This document shows, piece by piece, positions 47,336 to 62,300 of a stretch of 64,000 nucleotides of DNA. Where the stretch lies: the NCBI GenBank assembly GCA_958496175.1, contig OY292275.1, forward strand, positions 60,465,701-60,529,700, read 5' to 3'. A model generated the notes under the pieces. That model was not told the origin of the DNA and did not search any database. It saw only the letters and a program-made list of their open reading frames with translations. The DNA comes from Sisyra terminalis (Eukaryota > Arthropoda > Insecta > Neuroptera > Sisyridae). How positions within the stretch are numbered: position 1 is the stretch's first letter; each line of letters opens with the position of its first letter. The position numbers were made by a program, and so were the translations under genes.

Positions 47336-50300
47336 TTAATATCTGATTCGACTGTGATATGGTCGTTGTTTTATTTGAATAAGATCGAGTCGGGCGGCGG
47401 CCGCGGCTCGGCCCACCTCGTTTTGCACCACCACACTATAAACACCGACGTCCGTCGAAGATGAGCTCGAAATTTCCAAAATTCTCGTGTTAAACTTCTC
47501 GAAAATTCTGTGTTTCGGTCCCGACTTCAGCAGTACGCCGTCTTTGAACCACGAAATTGTCGGCGAAGGAAAACCTCCGATGCTCACTTGAAATCGAACC
47601 GAATCGCCCGATTCGGCTACAATGTTATGTGGTTGAGAGTAGAACGACGGTGCTGATGTGTTATATCCGCGTAAACTTGCCGAACGGTAAACGGCCAAAG
47701 AATTGTCACCAGTGTGGCTTTGGTAGTCGGTGAGTCGTGGTAGAGATGCAAGAACGCGAGATCGTCCGATTGTTGGAAGGTTTTGGTCTTTGAGCACTGA
47801 AAAAAATCAATTTAAATATAATTTTGCAACAGAAATGCAAGTCTTTCGTACATTTGTAATAAGTTGTACGTTGATATGGTGCGTTTTTGTCAACGGTAAC
47901 GGTGACAAAAGCGTGAGAAGATCCCAATTGATTTTCCATGGTTAAACAGTAGGTTCCCATGTCGTTGAACGATGCGTTTTTGATCACAAATTTTCTTTGA
48001 TTTCCATTAATTTCGGTGTACACTCTTCGATTTTGAGTGATGTCCACCGATCGCTTAGTCAATGAAACTGAAACGAAGAAAATTAAATGTAATTTTTGTC
48101 ATTAAAAATGTAAAAAATCAAAGGATTAATCCGTGGAACAAATTTCCATTCCCTTCTGGAAGGCGATTAGGTCTACGGATAAGCTTAATCGAGTTGTTTA
48201 CCGTATCAATTAAGGAATACAATGATTTCAATAAGAATATTTTACCTTCGGCGTTGGGTCCTCCATTGACTTCAAAGCTAAACACAATATCTTGACCTGG
48301 AACCACCGAAACCAACGAATCCGGTCGCGTCACAAATCCAATTGGTTTCACATACTTCGAAATGGCCAAACCGGACGAAGAAGATCGCTCCGTCAACGAT
48401 GAGATGTCCTTCCGTTCGGGACGAACCCGCACCACCACGAAATCCGTTCGATTTTTAACAACAGAAGTATTCGTTTTCCGTTCACCACTCAAATATCGAG
48501 AGGCATCAGGACTTTCCCAGTGCATCGACTGGTGGGACGATTGAATTGGTTCGATGGCAGTGTAGCCTCTTTCTCCCAAAACTAGGCGACCTTTGGTTAC
48601 GTTGAGCAGTGGTTCATATTGGCGTCGATGGACACATTCGCGAGATGTGTGGCATTCTTCGTCGCACGTGAATCGCATTGCATTTATTTGAACACTGCGA
48701 CTTGCGTCGCATTTTATCACTTTCGATTGGAAGCCGCCGTAAAGTTCGCGATCAAATCCGCGAATGATGCGTTGTTGCGACCGCAACAAGCCGAAGAATA
48801 AAGTTATTTCGTAGCGTCTAGGATAAGAGTATGGTCGATTGAATATCGATTGGTAGTGCGATTGATTGACGATGCTTGGGAGGTAGTTTCCGTAGTATTT
48901 TCCATAATGTTCCAATCGGTTTGATTGACTTTCCATGTCGATTTCGCGGGTGTAATCTTCACGGTATTTCCTTGAATATGGCACGATTTGGGTGTCGACT
49001 TGAGATTTGTAATGGCACGAGGGCATAATTCGTTTGGTTGGAGTATACTGTGGTTCGATTGAGTATCTGGAGGACATTGCGTAGAGATTGTCGGAGGTTT
49101 CATTGGCTTTTCGGATGAGGGTATGGATACGATCTTGAGCTTGTCTTGTGCTTTGTAATCGTGCTCGAATATCTGCCAAAGATTCACTGGAATCTTCGTA
49201 GACTTTTCTGGTTTGGATTTTTGATTTTCGAGATGTCATACTCAATGGAATTGATAAGGAATAGTCGTGGGATGGTCCTAGAGGATGTGACTCGGGTTTT
49301 GTGTCTTGCGTTTTTGATATTGGTTTTGAGTATCTGGAAATATTGGCTTTGATGAAGTCTTTTTCTGGAGGTTTGTATTTTCGTTTGGAGGTCTCTTCGG
49401 CTGGTTTGGATAGTTTGAGTTTTTCGCGTTTGGCTCGAATTTTTTCTAGTTCGATGCGTTCTTTTTCTTCGAGTTCTTTGATTTCGCGAGCGAAACGTTC
49501 TTTGTCGGCTTCCCACTTCTTCATGCGTTGGGCACGTTCTTTGTCTTCGAGTTCGTGGCTTTCTTTTTCGAGACGTTCACGCTCGAGCCGTTTGCGACGT
49601 TCGCGTTCGAGGCGTTTTTGTTCTTCTTTTTCGAAGCGTTCTTCTTCGGCACGTTGTTTTTCCAGACGTTCCCGTTTGCGTTTTTCGTTGACTTCGATCT
49701 TTTCGCGTTCTTTTCTTTCGCGGTCGCGTTTGAGTTTTTCGTCACGTTCGTGTTTGTCCTTTTCGAGGCGTTCACGTTCTGCGCGACGTTGTTGTTCGCG
49801 TTCGTCGTGGAGTTTTTCCGCGCGGGATTTTTGTTCTTTGTCGTGGCGTTCGCGTTCTTCGCGTTGCAGTTTTTCTTTGTCTTGGCGTTCTTTTTCGTCG
49901 CGGTCGCGACGTTCTTTGCTGAGGCGATCGCGTTCTTGTCGCTTTTTGAGGTCGCGAGCTGCACGTTCTTCTTCGTCGCGTTCGCGACGTTGCTTTTCGG
50001 CGTTGGATTTGTCGATGCGTTCTTGCCGCTTTCGGGCGGCAGTTTCTTGTTCTTGTTTGGCCAATTCTTCAAGTTCACGTTGTTTTTGTTCACGCAATTT
50101 CTTTTCGTTTTCAATTTGTGCTGCTTTCTGGATGGCTTCTTGCTCTTCTTGTTCTTTGACTTTTCTTTTGGTTTCTGCTTTTTCAAGTTCTTGTTGTTTG
50201 ATTTGGGTTTCTTGAGCTTTTTCTTCGGCCAACAATTCTTGTGTCGTAACTTCTTGTTCTTTTTTCAAACTTGAACGTTTTTTCTTGTCGCGTTTGGGTT

Positions 50301-53300
50301 TTTCGTCACGTTCTCGTTTGTCTTTTTCAAGTTGTTCACGTTTTTCACGTTCCAGTTTTTCCTTTTCTTGACGTTCCTTGTCTTCACGTTCGCGACGCTC
50401 TTTTTCTTCTTTTTCCTTACGTTCTTTTTCTTCACGTTCCTTTTCTTCAAGTTCACGACGTTTTTTCTCCTTTTCCTCTACTTTGCGACGTTCTTTTTCT
50501 TCGCGTTCTTGGCGTTGTTTTTCTTCAAGTTCCCGACGTTCCTTGTCTTCACGGTCCTTACGTTCCTTTTCTTCAAGTTCTTTACGTTCTTTTTCTTTTT
50601 TCTCCTGTTCCCGACGTTGTTTTTCTTTTTCTTCAAGTTCACGTTGTTCTTTTTCTTCTAGGATACGACGTTCCTTTTCTTTTTCTTCAAGCTCAAGACG
50701 TGCTTTCTCCTTTTCTTCACGTTCCCGAAGTTCTTTTGCTTCCAACTCAAGCCGTTCTTTTTCTTCACGTTCTTGAAGTTCCTTTTCTTCAAGTTCTCGT
50801 AATTCTTTTTCTTTTGCTTCACGTTCTTGACGTTCTCGTTCCTCTAGTTCTTGGCGTTTCTTGTCTTTTTCCTCAAGTTCACGACGTTCCTTTTCTTTTT
50901 CTTCGCGATCTTTACGCTCTTTTTCTTCATTTTCAAGACGTGCCTTCTCCTTCTTCTCTTGTTCCAGTCGTTCTTTTTCCTCTCGTTCCTGACGTTCTTT
51001 TTCCTCTGCTTCTTGACGTTTCTTGTCTTTTTCCTCTAGTTCTCGACGTTGCTTTTCCTTTTCTTCAAGTTCTTGACGTTCTTTTTCTTTTTTCTCACGC
51101 TCTTGACGTTCTTTTTCCTCTAGTTCTTGGCGTTTCTTGTCTTTTTCCTCAAGTTCTCGACGTTGCTTTTCCTTTTCTTCAAGTTCTTGACGTTCTTTTT
51201 CTTTTTTCTCACGTTCTTGACGTTCTTTTTCCTCTAGTTCTTGACGTTTCTTGTCTTTTTCCTCAAGTTCTCTACGTTTCTTTTCTTTTTCCTCTAATTC
51301 TTGGCGTTCTTTTTCTTCAACTTCAAGACGTGCCTTTTCCTTTTTCTCTTTTTCCTTTAACTTTCGAAGTTCTTTCTCTTTTTCCTCAAGTTCTTGACGT
51401 TCTTTTTCTTCTAGTTCTTGGCGTTTCTTGTCTTTTTCTTGTCGTTCTTTTTCCTCTAATTTTCGAAGTTCCTTCTCTTTTTCCTCTAATTCTTGACGTT
51501 CTTTTTCTTTTTTCTCACGTTCTTGACGTTCTTTTTCCTCTAGTTCTTGACGTTTCTTGTCTTTTTCCTCGAGTTCTCGACGTTGCTTTTCTTTTTCCTC
51601 TAATTCTTGGCGTTCTTTTTCTTCAAGTTCTCGACGTTTCTTTTCTTTTTCTTCGCGTTCTTTACGTTCCTTTTCCTCAATTTCAAGACGTGCCTTCTCC
51701 TTTTTCTCTTTTTCCTCTAGTTTTCGAAGTTCTTTTTCTTTTTCCTCACGTTCTTGGCGTTCTTTTTCCTCTGCTTCCCGGCGGTTCTTTTCGTTTTCCT
51801 CGAGTTTTTGACGATCTTTTTCTTCCAATTCTCGACGTTCTTTTTCTTCAAGTTCTCGACGTTTCTTTTCTTTTTCTTCGCGTTCTTTAAGTTCCTTTTC
51901 CTCAATTTCCAGACGGGCTTTCTCCTTCTCCTTCTTCTCTTTTTCTTGTCGTTCTTTCTCTTCTAATTTTCGAAGTTCCTTTTCTTTTTCTTCACGTTCT
52001 TGACGTTGTTTTTCTTCTAGCTCTCGGCGTTCCTTTTCTTCAAGTTCTTGACGTTTCTTTTCTTTTTCTTCGCGTTCTTTACGTTCTTTTTCCTCCATTT
52101 CAAGGCGTGCCTTCTCCTTTTTCTCTTGTTCCAGCCGTTCTTTTTCCTCTTGTTCTTGACGTTCCTTTTCCTCTAATTCTCGACGTTTCTTTTCGTTTTC
52201 CTCAAGTTCAAGGCGTGCTTTTTCTTTTTTCTCTTGTTCCCGAAGTTCTTTTTCTTTTTCCTCTGCTTCCCGACGCTTCTTTTCGTTTTCCTCGAGTTTT
52301 CGACGTTCTTTCTCCTCACGTTCTTGACGTTCTTTTTCCTCTAATTCTTGTCGTTCTTTTTCTTCGCGCTCTTTACGTTCTTTCTCCTTTTTCTCTGTTT
52401 CCTGCCGTTCTTTTTCCTCTAGTTCTTGACGTTCTTTGTCTTCACGTTCTTTGCGTTCCTTTTCCTCAAGTTCACGACGTGCTTTTTCTTTTTTCTCTTG
52501 GTCCCGAAGTTCTTTTTCTTTTTCCTCAAGTTCCCGACGTTCTCTTTCTTGTTCACGCAACTTCTTTTCATTTTCTTTTTCGATCTCTGCACGTTGCAAT
52601 TCTTCCGTTTCTAGCCGTAATTTTGTCTCAGCCTCGATTTTTTCTTTATCCTCTAGATCCTCTACGGAAGATTTTTCTTCAGATGTTACCTTTTCTTTTG
52701 AGCTTGTCGAAACACTAACTTCTTCTTCAGATTGTTTTGAAATATTTTGCTCCTCTTTGTATTTGCTACTTTCTAAAGTGGCTCGGGCCAATGATTCGAT
52801 TTCTTTTTCAACAGCCACAGCAGAAAGACGATCTTCAGGTTTGATGTCTTCAGTTAACATAGTCTCCAGTTGTACAATGTCGGAGATTGCTTCCTTAATT
52901 GATTTCATTTCAATCAATTTCGACTTATAAGCGTCTTCGTTGGTCTTCAATGTTTCGGTTAACAATTGTGGAACTTCTTCATTCAATTCTGCAACCAATT
53001 GCTTTTGTACTTGCACTTCTGTTAAAACAGCTTTGAGCTTTTCTTCCTCTACAATAATATCAGCTTTTTGGTGTTTTTCTTCGCTAACTTCTGATTTTTT
53101 CACTTCGATTTCTTCAAGTTCGGCTTGAACTTCTTGTTCTCTTTCTTCGAGCTTTTCAGTTAAAATTTGTTTCATGGAACACGTAGATCCAGCATCGCTG
53201 GCGGCATCATCTTCAGAAGATGCAACCAAAGCTTCTTCGACGCAATGTTTGAACGATTTAACTTCATTCATTTGAGCTTTTAGTTTTTCTTCTTCGACAT

Positions 53301-56300
53301 CAATAGCTGTGGCCAGCGTAAACTTATGATCAATTGCTTCTTCTTTGATTTCCGCAGTACTTTCCGATTTCATCGTCAACTCCATGATATCAGCCAACAG
53401 TTGTTTTTGCGTTTTAATGCTGTTAACTGCTGCTTCCAATAAATGTTCTTTTACTTCCAAAGCTTCAAGCCGTTCCGGTGTTTTACTTTCGGAAATATCG
53501 GAAATATCTTCGGAAGTGGACAGTGCTGATTCTTCGGCTATGTTTTGTATCATAGCATTGACGGCGGTGAGTTCCGCAATGGCTTTTTCTTCTTTGATCG
53601 ACAAAACTTGTGCTAGAGTCACCTCCGGTGATTGCGTTTGGAATTCCACCGGAGTTTCAGTTTTGGTTGATATTTCCTTTATTTCCGCCAAAAGTTCTTT
53701 GATCTCACTGGCTTTTTCTTTTTCCGCTTGCAATTTCTTTTCTTTCTCCTCCGTTTCTTTTCGAGCTTTTGCTTCAGCCTCTGTTTTCTTTTCGTTTTCT
53801 TCCTGAATGTCTTTTAATCGTTGCGCTTCTTTTGCCAATTCGGCTTTGGCTTTTCTTTCGTTTTCTTCTTCCGTCTCTATGGCTTTGGTTAGTTTACTCT
53901 TATCATTTTCATGTTCATCCGATTCAGAATGTTCGCTTTCCTCGGTTATTTTTCGTTGTTCACCCGTTTGTTCTTTCTTGAGTTTCTTCTTTTCCTCCAA
54001 CTGTTTGAGAATTTTTTCCGATGGGGCTTTCTCTTCGGGAACTTCTTTGGGTTGAACAACGGCTGGTTCATCTTCGTCAGTGCTTGGAAGAGTGCTGGAA
54101 CGTTTTTGTCGTTCTTTTTGTAAATCACTGATGTTGGTGATTTGAGTAACAGTCTTTTTCAACGCATTGATTTGGATGAGTTTCGCCTTGACTTTTTCTT
54201 CTTTTTGATTGACGATTTGAGTAATTTGAGCTTTGGTGTTTTTGTCGAAATTTTGCACGGTTTCGCGACGGACTGCATGCTTCATTTGGCTGATTTCCGA
54301 GAAGAGGATTTGCTTGGTACGAATGGCGTTTAGCTGCTTTTGGATTTCATCCAGTTCGAAAGATTCACTCTTGGATATTTGTTGTTGTTTGGCTTTGAAT
54401 TGCATTTGTAATTGGGCCACCTGGTTCTGTAAACGGCGTTCTTCGTGCTTCAAAATTTTCACTCTTTCATGCAAATATCGGCTGTTTTCGATGAGATCTG
54501 TTACAATGTCGTTTTCTTCCAACCGGGAAAGAACCGGGATGTTTTGTTTGACGACCACCATTTTCACCAAATCAAGAGCCAACATTTCCTCTTTGATGTC
54601 AATCAATTCAACTAATGGCTCGCTGATGTTTCGATTTTGCCGAGCAAAACCATCTTTCACCTCCAGAACTTCCGTAAACAATTCCTTCTGCGCTGCTGCA
54701 TTACTCTTACGAATTTCATTGAGCGTTTTTTCGTCTTCCTCCCAATCTTTAACGATCAAATCCACCTCCAACTTGTCCTCAATCTTGTTCAACACCTCAA
54801 CCACAATTTCGGCCTCAGATTTTTCCTCCAAATCATAAATTTCATTCTCAACAATTTCCGCGATCATCAAATTATCGAACTTCACTTTTGTAATATCAAT
54901 TTTACCACTTTGAGGCTGCGGTTTCTCCACATCGGAAACTTCAATTTTCACAGGAGCGGCCATTTCGGTTAAATTGCATTTCAACGCTTTAACTTTCTCC
55001 AATTTTTCACATAAAGAACTTTCGGAAAGTGCAAGAACTTGTTTCAATGATTTACTTGTAACTTCACCTTCGTCAAGCGACTCCAGCAGACTTTTTTGTG
55101 CATCCACTTCCTTCAGTTGGGTCAATATTTTTTCTTCTTGTACATTATAGGTGGCAGTTTCGATTTCTTCTTGACTAGCGGAAAGTTTTTTCGCTTGTTC
55201 TTCATCTTCCAAAATGTTTTCCAAAATGCCCTGTTGCGTTTTTAAATTGTCCAGATTGGTGTTGAGTTGTTCTTGTTTCGTCATCAGCTTTTCGGACATT
55301 ATTTTGATGACGATGGCTTCGTCAATTTCTTCCATTTCCGGAAGCGTAAAAATTTCGGCTAGACTTTGTTTCAAAGCATTGATTGTGGTGATGTTTTTGG
55401 TGAGTTTTTCTTCGTGAATTGTGGCCAATGCGGTGATTTCTTCGGTGGATAGTTTCGAGATATCCTTGACGGTTCCATCAGTGATTTCACGGAGGATTTC
55501 TTCATTGGCTTTGCAGAGTTGTTCCGGTGTTATAGTTGTTTTGGTTTCCAAAGGTGGTGACAAGAGTTTTTCTTCTATTTGATGTTTACTGGCATACAAA
55601 GTCGCTTTTGGTAAAGATTCGGTTTCATTTTTAACGGCAGAAGCCGTAGGCTGATCTTCAGGTTTGATTTCAACAATGTCTTCGGTTAACATAGTCTCCA
55701 GTTGCACAATATCGGAGATCGCTTCCTTAATTGATTTCATTTCAATCAATTTCGACTTGTAAGCATCTTCGTTGGTCTTCAATGTTTCGGTTAATAATTG
55801 AGGAACTTCTTCATTCAATTCTGCAACCAATTGCTTTTGTACTTGCACTTCTGTTAAAACAGCTTTAAGTTTTTCTTCCTCTACAATAATATCAGCTTTT
55901 TGATGTTTTTCTTCGATAACTTCTAATTTTTTCGCTTCGATTTCCTCAAGTTCGGCTTGAACTTCCTGTTCTCTTTCTTCAAGTTTTTCAGTTAAAATTT
56001 GTTTCACAGAACTAGTAGATCCAGCATCGCTGGCGGCATCGTCTTCAGAAGATGCAACCAAAGCTTCTTCGACGCAATGTTTGAACGATTTGACTTCATC
56101 CATTTGGGCTTTTAATTTTTCTTCTTCAACATCAATAGCCGTGGCCAACATAAACTTATGGTCTTCTTCTTTGATTTCCGAAGTACTTTCTGTTTTCATC
56201 GCCAGTTCCGTGATATCAGCCAGCAGTTGTTTCTGCGTCTTAATACTACTTACTTCCGCTTCCAATAAATGTTCTTTCACTTCCAAAGCTTCAAGTTGTT

Positions 56301-59300
56301 CTGGAGTTTTCCGCTCGGAAATTTCCGAAATATCTTCGGAAGTGGACAGTGCTGATTCTTCAGCGAGATTTTGAATCATTGCATTGATGGCGGTAAGTTC
56401 AGCGTTGGCTTTTTCTTCTTTGATCGACAAAACTTGTGCTAGAGTCACCTCCGGTGACTGAATTTGCAATTCTACCGGAGTTTCACTTTTGGTCGATAAT
56501 TCCATCATGTCGGCTAAAAGTTGTTGTTGCGATTTGACCGTAGAAATTTGGGCTTCCAACAGCTGCTCATGGACTTCCAAAGCTTCCAATTGTTCGGGTG
56601 ATCCACGACCAGAAATTGTTGACGCCTCTTCGGAACCGGAAACTTGGTGTTCTTCGGCTAAATTTTGAATGGTAACATTTAATTTCGATAGTTCGGCTCG
56701 TAGAGTTTCTTCTTTGGAAACCAGGGCATTGGCCAAAGCTAACGTTGGAGTTTCGTACGAAATTTCTTGTAGTTGGTCACTGGTGGCGGCAATTTCGGAA
56801 ATTTCTGGACAAAGTTGTAGTTTTCCGCGATGTGGCACAACCGCGGCCGTTTCTAACCGTTCCATTTCTTCATTCAAATCAATTTGCACTTGGTCCGGGG
56901 TTTTGCGGTCCGGAATTTCGGCAACGTCCTCTGATAAAGACGATTGAATCACCTCGGCCGCCACATTTTCGACAGAAATATCTTTAACTTGTTTTTCCGG
57001 TGAAATTTGATCGGAAATCTCTGGACAAACTTGCAGTTTACCACGATGAGCCACAACCTCGGCCGTCTCCAACCGTTCCATTTCTTCATTCAAATCAATC
57101 TGCACCTGTTCCGGAGTTTTACGTCCCGAAATTTCCGACACATCGTCTGACATGGACGACTGAATCATTTCCGCCGCCAAATTCTGTATTGATATATTCC
57201 GTTCGAAGATTTCCGCTTGGCTAAGTTCTTCCTTAACACTAACGGCGGCAGCCTCGGTTGGTGCCGCAACGTCCAAGTCAATTTTCGCTGAAATTGGCGA
57301 TTCACTACGAATACTCACGTCAGAAACATTGGCAAAAGAAACTTCAGCAACCATTGATTTTAACACTTCAATGGCAGTGATTTCCGCCTTAATTTCATGT
57401 GTCTTTTCGGTAAGAATATTCGCCACCCATTCCGTGTCGATTTTCGGTTGGTTCAAATCATCCACCGTTTCTTCCGGGGCGTGCGTTTCCAAAACGTTGG
57501 CCAAAAACGAACGATGCGTTTTGATTTCAATGAGTTCCGCACGAAGTTTTTCTTCTTCCGCCTCGATCAAATCAACCTTCATCATCAAATGCGACTCGGG
57601 AAGCAAGGACACCATTTCCGATTCTTCTTTCTGTTCCTGTAATTGAGCAATTTTAATGTTAAGTTCTTTCTCTTTATTTTCGAGTAAATTTTCAATGATT
57701 TCTTCCGCTTTGTTTTGTTTAAGAACTTCAGTCAGTTCTTCTTTGTTTAGTTCTTCAGCGAAACTTTGTTTCACAATATCCAATTGAGAAAGTTTTGCTT
57801 TAAGTTCATCCTCCTTTACATCCAATTTACTCGAAAGTGCTTCTTCGGAGATTGAAGCACTTTGTGATTCTTCCATTTCGGAAATTTCGGCCAACAACTG
57901 CTTCTGGCGTTGCACTTCCTTCAATTTGGCCTTCAAATTACCCTCGTTTATCTCCAAATTTTGAACCGATGCAATCATTTCCTTGCCCGATTCGGTGACC
58001 TCGGATATTTTTGCAAATGTTTCCTCAATATCGGACAACTCTGAAAGAAGTTCCTCTTCTTTTTGACTCAACAAATCAGTAACGGCTTCTTGCACCACCA
58101 CTTTAGACACCGCTTCAGACTCGGAAGATTTTTTCGATGTCTCATCTTTTTCGTTGATGATTTCACTAACGAAATTAAAGTTTATCTTTTTCTTTTCCTT
58201 CTCATAAATTTCTTCGGAAATTGAAACATCTGTTATTCTAAACACCAACGATTTTTGTGCCTCAATTTGTGCAATTTCATTCTTCAATTCTTCCACTTGA
58301 TTATCCAAAATGGTGAGTTTTAGTTTAGATCTTGAATCCGAACCGATTGTGGTTCTTTCGGCTTCTAATTTGTGAAGTTTTTCGTTTAACTTTTCTTCTT
58401 TTTCGTTTAAAATTTGAATGAAAACTTCTTCCACTTCGTGGTTTTTCAATAGAGAAACCAGGTGTTCTTGTGTGGAAACTTGTGCCAATTTTTCTTTGAT
58501 CTCTTCAGTGGTTGAATCGTGGACTTTCTTCAACTCCTCACAAATTTCACTTTCGACAACTTTCGGTTCTCGAAGAGAAGAATCAACCAAAACTTTTAAC
58601 GCCTCAATGGCAACAATTTTCGTTTCTAGTTCTTGAGTTTTTTCTGTTAAAATTTCCTTGACATATTCGGGCGTTAATTTTTCTTCGACGGCAACCACCA
58701 ATTGTTCTTCATCCAAAGCCGGAATGCTTAAGACAATACACTTTTGAACTTGCACATTCTTTAATTTATTAAACAATTGTTCTTCACTTTCTTCAGCCTT
58801 TTCCGCCGTGATCAAATGTTGCTCTTTCAACTCTTGCACCTCGAGAATTTCCAAGTTAAGCTTTTCCTCTTTTTCGTGTAAGATTTTCTTAAGCGTTTCC
58901 TCAACTTGTTGGTCTTTATAAACGGCAGTAATTACACTCAAATTTGAATCGAGCTTTTCTTGGATTTCTGCCACTGTTGACATTTCAGCCTTAATCTTCT
59001 CCTCTTTGGCGACCAATTGGTCAGGAAGACTTCCGACCGATTCACTTTCGACCAAAATTTGGGACAGAAGATGTTTTTGTAGTTTGATTTCTTTCAATTG
59101 CGCTTTCGCTTGACTATCCTGATTGGTTGATTCTTCGTCGATCAATTTAACCAATATTTCATGTTCTTTCTCGTCCAAAATTGCTTTGATTTCGATTTCT
59201 GGAACTTCCGACAAAGAGATGGGACTTGCCGCAATGTCTTGACGTTCTTTGGCCAAATGTTCTTCATCTAATTTTCTTTGAATGTCTTCAATTTCTTGGT

Positions 59301-62300
59301 GGACTAGTACTTTTAATTTTTCAACAACGGCGATTTCTTCGTGCAATTTTTCGGATTGTTCGATTAAAATTTCGGTTATTTTTTCCGTGCTGTCTAATGG
59401 TTGAACTGTTTCTTCTGTGGAAGAAATTATTGTGGAAATCATTGATCTTTGAGTCTTAACATCTTTCAAACGATCCAGTACATTTTCCACAACCTCCACG
59501 GGTTGTTTTTGAAGCGAAATGAGACTTAATTCCTGATTCAATATCTGTTCTTTTTCTTCGAAAATATTTGTCAATATTTCCTCTACTTTGGCGGTTTTTA
59601 ATATTTTCTGTAGATCTTGCGGATTCGTTACGATTTCGCTGACTAACGTTTCAACTTGTTGAGCATACGTTTTGATTTTTTCTTCTTTAACATCAAGTTT
59701 TTCCGCAATCACTTGCTCGGGAATTTGATTGTCCGGAATATCAGTGGTAATTCCATCGTGAATCAAAATTTCATCGATTATATGTTTCTGGAGTTGAATA
59801 TCTTCTAATTCTTTTCGTAGTTCTTTATTTTGTGGGTCATTTTTCAATTCTTCGGCCAACTTTTCTTGCTTTTCTTCAAGAATTGTCAACACTTTATTGT
59901 CTCCGGAACTCTTTACAACAGACATATCTTTGGCTTCTTCATTTACCTTGATTTTCTCGGCTTCTCGACCGACCAAAACTTTTAACGATTCCAAAGCATG
60001 CACTTCGAATTCTAATTCTTTTCCTTTTTCGATTAAAACTTCAGCCAACGCGGGAATATTCAACTTTTCTTCGATCAATTCGGTTGATTTTTCTTCGTTG
60101 TGAACAATAGTGGCGATTAGAGCTTTCTGAGTTTCTATTTGATTGATTTGTTCCTGCAAAACATTGGTAACTTCTTCGGCTCGCGATGGTAACATTGTCT
60201 CATCTTCCTGCTGTTCACGCACATCAGAAATTTCCAGCTGTAACTTCTCCACTTTGTCTTCCAGAAGATGTTGCAACACTTCTTCAGTTTCGGCGTGGTG
60301 CAACACTTTAGCAAATTGTTCACCACTAACCAAATGCTCTTTGATGTCTTCAATTTGATGAATTTGTGCTTTAAGTACCTCTTCTTTGGCGTCAATCGCA
60401 TGGGTCACCTGTCCAGAAACGTCCTCTTCTGAAATCGGAATCTCCGATAAAATTTGCTTCTGCAATTTGATTTCATCAAGCCGCTCCTTCAATTCATGTT
60501 CTTTGGTTTCAAAAATGTCAGCCGAGACTGGCCGAGCCATTTCGGAAATTTTAGCAAAAGATTTTTCAATAGTTTCCAATTCAACATTTAAAATTTCCTC
60601 TTTTTCACTAAGAACATCATTGATATTATCTTTCAATGTTGGCGTGGAAGTTGTCGAGATTCTAAACTCAATTTCGGAGGTTTTTGATTTCTTTGGTCGA
60701 TCACCGATTTCAAATAATTTTGTCTTCAATTCATCAGTGGCAATTTCGAGGATGGAATCGATTTTTTCCGAAGAAAAAGTTTCAGTGGATGGTTTGTTTT
60801 CGGAGTAAATTTTTTCAACCAAATATTTAATATCCTGGATTTCATGAAGTTGAGTTAAAAGATTTTTATGGTGAGCCTCAACTACCTTAAACGAAAATCC
60901 TGTTTCACTAATCGCTTTGCTATCTTTGACGATTTCTTTGTTTAATTTATTGATTTCCCGTTGCACCACCATCTCTTTTAGATGCAACGCATCCAAAATA
61001 ATTCTTTGACATTCCATTTCTTCCACCATAACACCAACAATATCCTCCTTCCTCGATTCTAACTTAGTTTTCAGACGCTGCAAATTACTCAAATCCTGCC
61101 GCAATTGTTCTTCCTCTTCCATGCGTTCTTCCTCCTCCTGAATTTCCTCCAGTTTCGCCTCATGTCCCATTCGATTGTCCAGCAAAGTGATTTCCTTACT
61201 TATTTCCCCAATAGCCGCCTGAAGTTGGTCTTCTTTTTGCGTCAAAAACTCAGCCAAACGTTGCTCCTCCACGCCGGGTCGATCTTCGTCTGCCAAACCA
61301 ACCATTTCTTCGTCAATTTTTTGCGAAATTTCATCCAGATAGTGTTTCAATTTATTGATTTTATTGATTTCCACCGTTAAAATATCGGCACGAACTTCTA
61401 AATTTTCTTTGATCAAATCATCGTCGTTCATAATGTCCTGGTCTTCGTCGCGTTGTTGCATCTGCACCAACAAATTCATTTGGCTTTGCAACTCTTTCAA
61501 CTGCTTCTTTAAACTGTCCTCCTTCAAATCGAAAATGGTTTCAATCGATTGATTTTCGGCATTGATTCGCTTGATTTCCTCTCGTAAAATTTCCTCCAGT
61601 TCTCCATCCGCGATTGTACTTAAATTATCGTTTTGATTCTTCAATTCTTTCATGAGTTTTTGCTTGTTTTCCAGTGCTTGCAATGGCACAATTTCACCAC
61701 CTTGCACCTTTTTAATTTCCTCCAAAATTTCAAGCGTTTCATCTTCGCTCATTTTCTCAAACATTTGCTTCAACTGATGCAATTCGGCCAATTCCAACTT
61801 GAATTGTTCCGCTTTGGAGTCGATTCTTTGCGCAAAGTTCCTTTCCGGCGTTTGTTTCGACTCGATAATATCTTTTAGAAGAAGTTTTTGATTGAAAACC
61901 GCCGTCAGTTCTTCAGTTAAAATACGTTCTTGTTCTTCGAGTGCTTCAATCAAAAGAGCTTTTTGTTCCGAGTTTTCCATAGTTAACGATCGTTCATGTT
62001 CGACCGATTGTTGAATAGTCGAGAGTTCAAAACGCAACGTATCTTCTTTGGCCTCTAAAACTTCAGCCAAAAGTTGTTCTTCCGATAAATTCGTGGTGAT
62101 TTCACTGAAGAGTTCCTCTTGTGAACGAAGTTTGGACACTTCTTCGATTGATTGTTTCAAAATGAAAACTTCACTAATTTTGGCTTTTAATTTTTCCTCG
62201 TGACGATTTAAAGTTGCTGTTAGCAACTCGTGCGATTGTTTGGTTTTGGTGAATTGATCGAATTCTTCCTTTTGGAATGTCAATTCATCAAATTCGGCCA

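Noticed and set aside
50271..51890. 539-codon plus-strand frame (and other long plus-strand frames at 49301-50215, 49528-50274 and 52107-52718)
   Set aside because: These are antisense shadows of the K/E/R coding repeats; translations are repetitive F/L/V/S-rich strings with no start context or splice sites.
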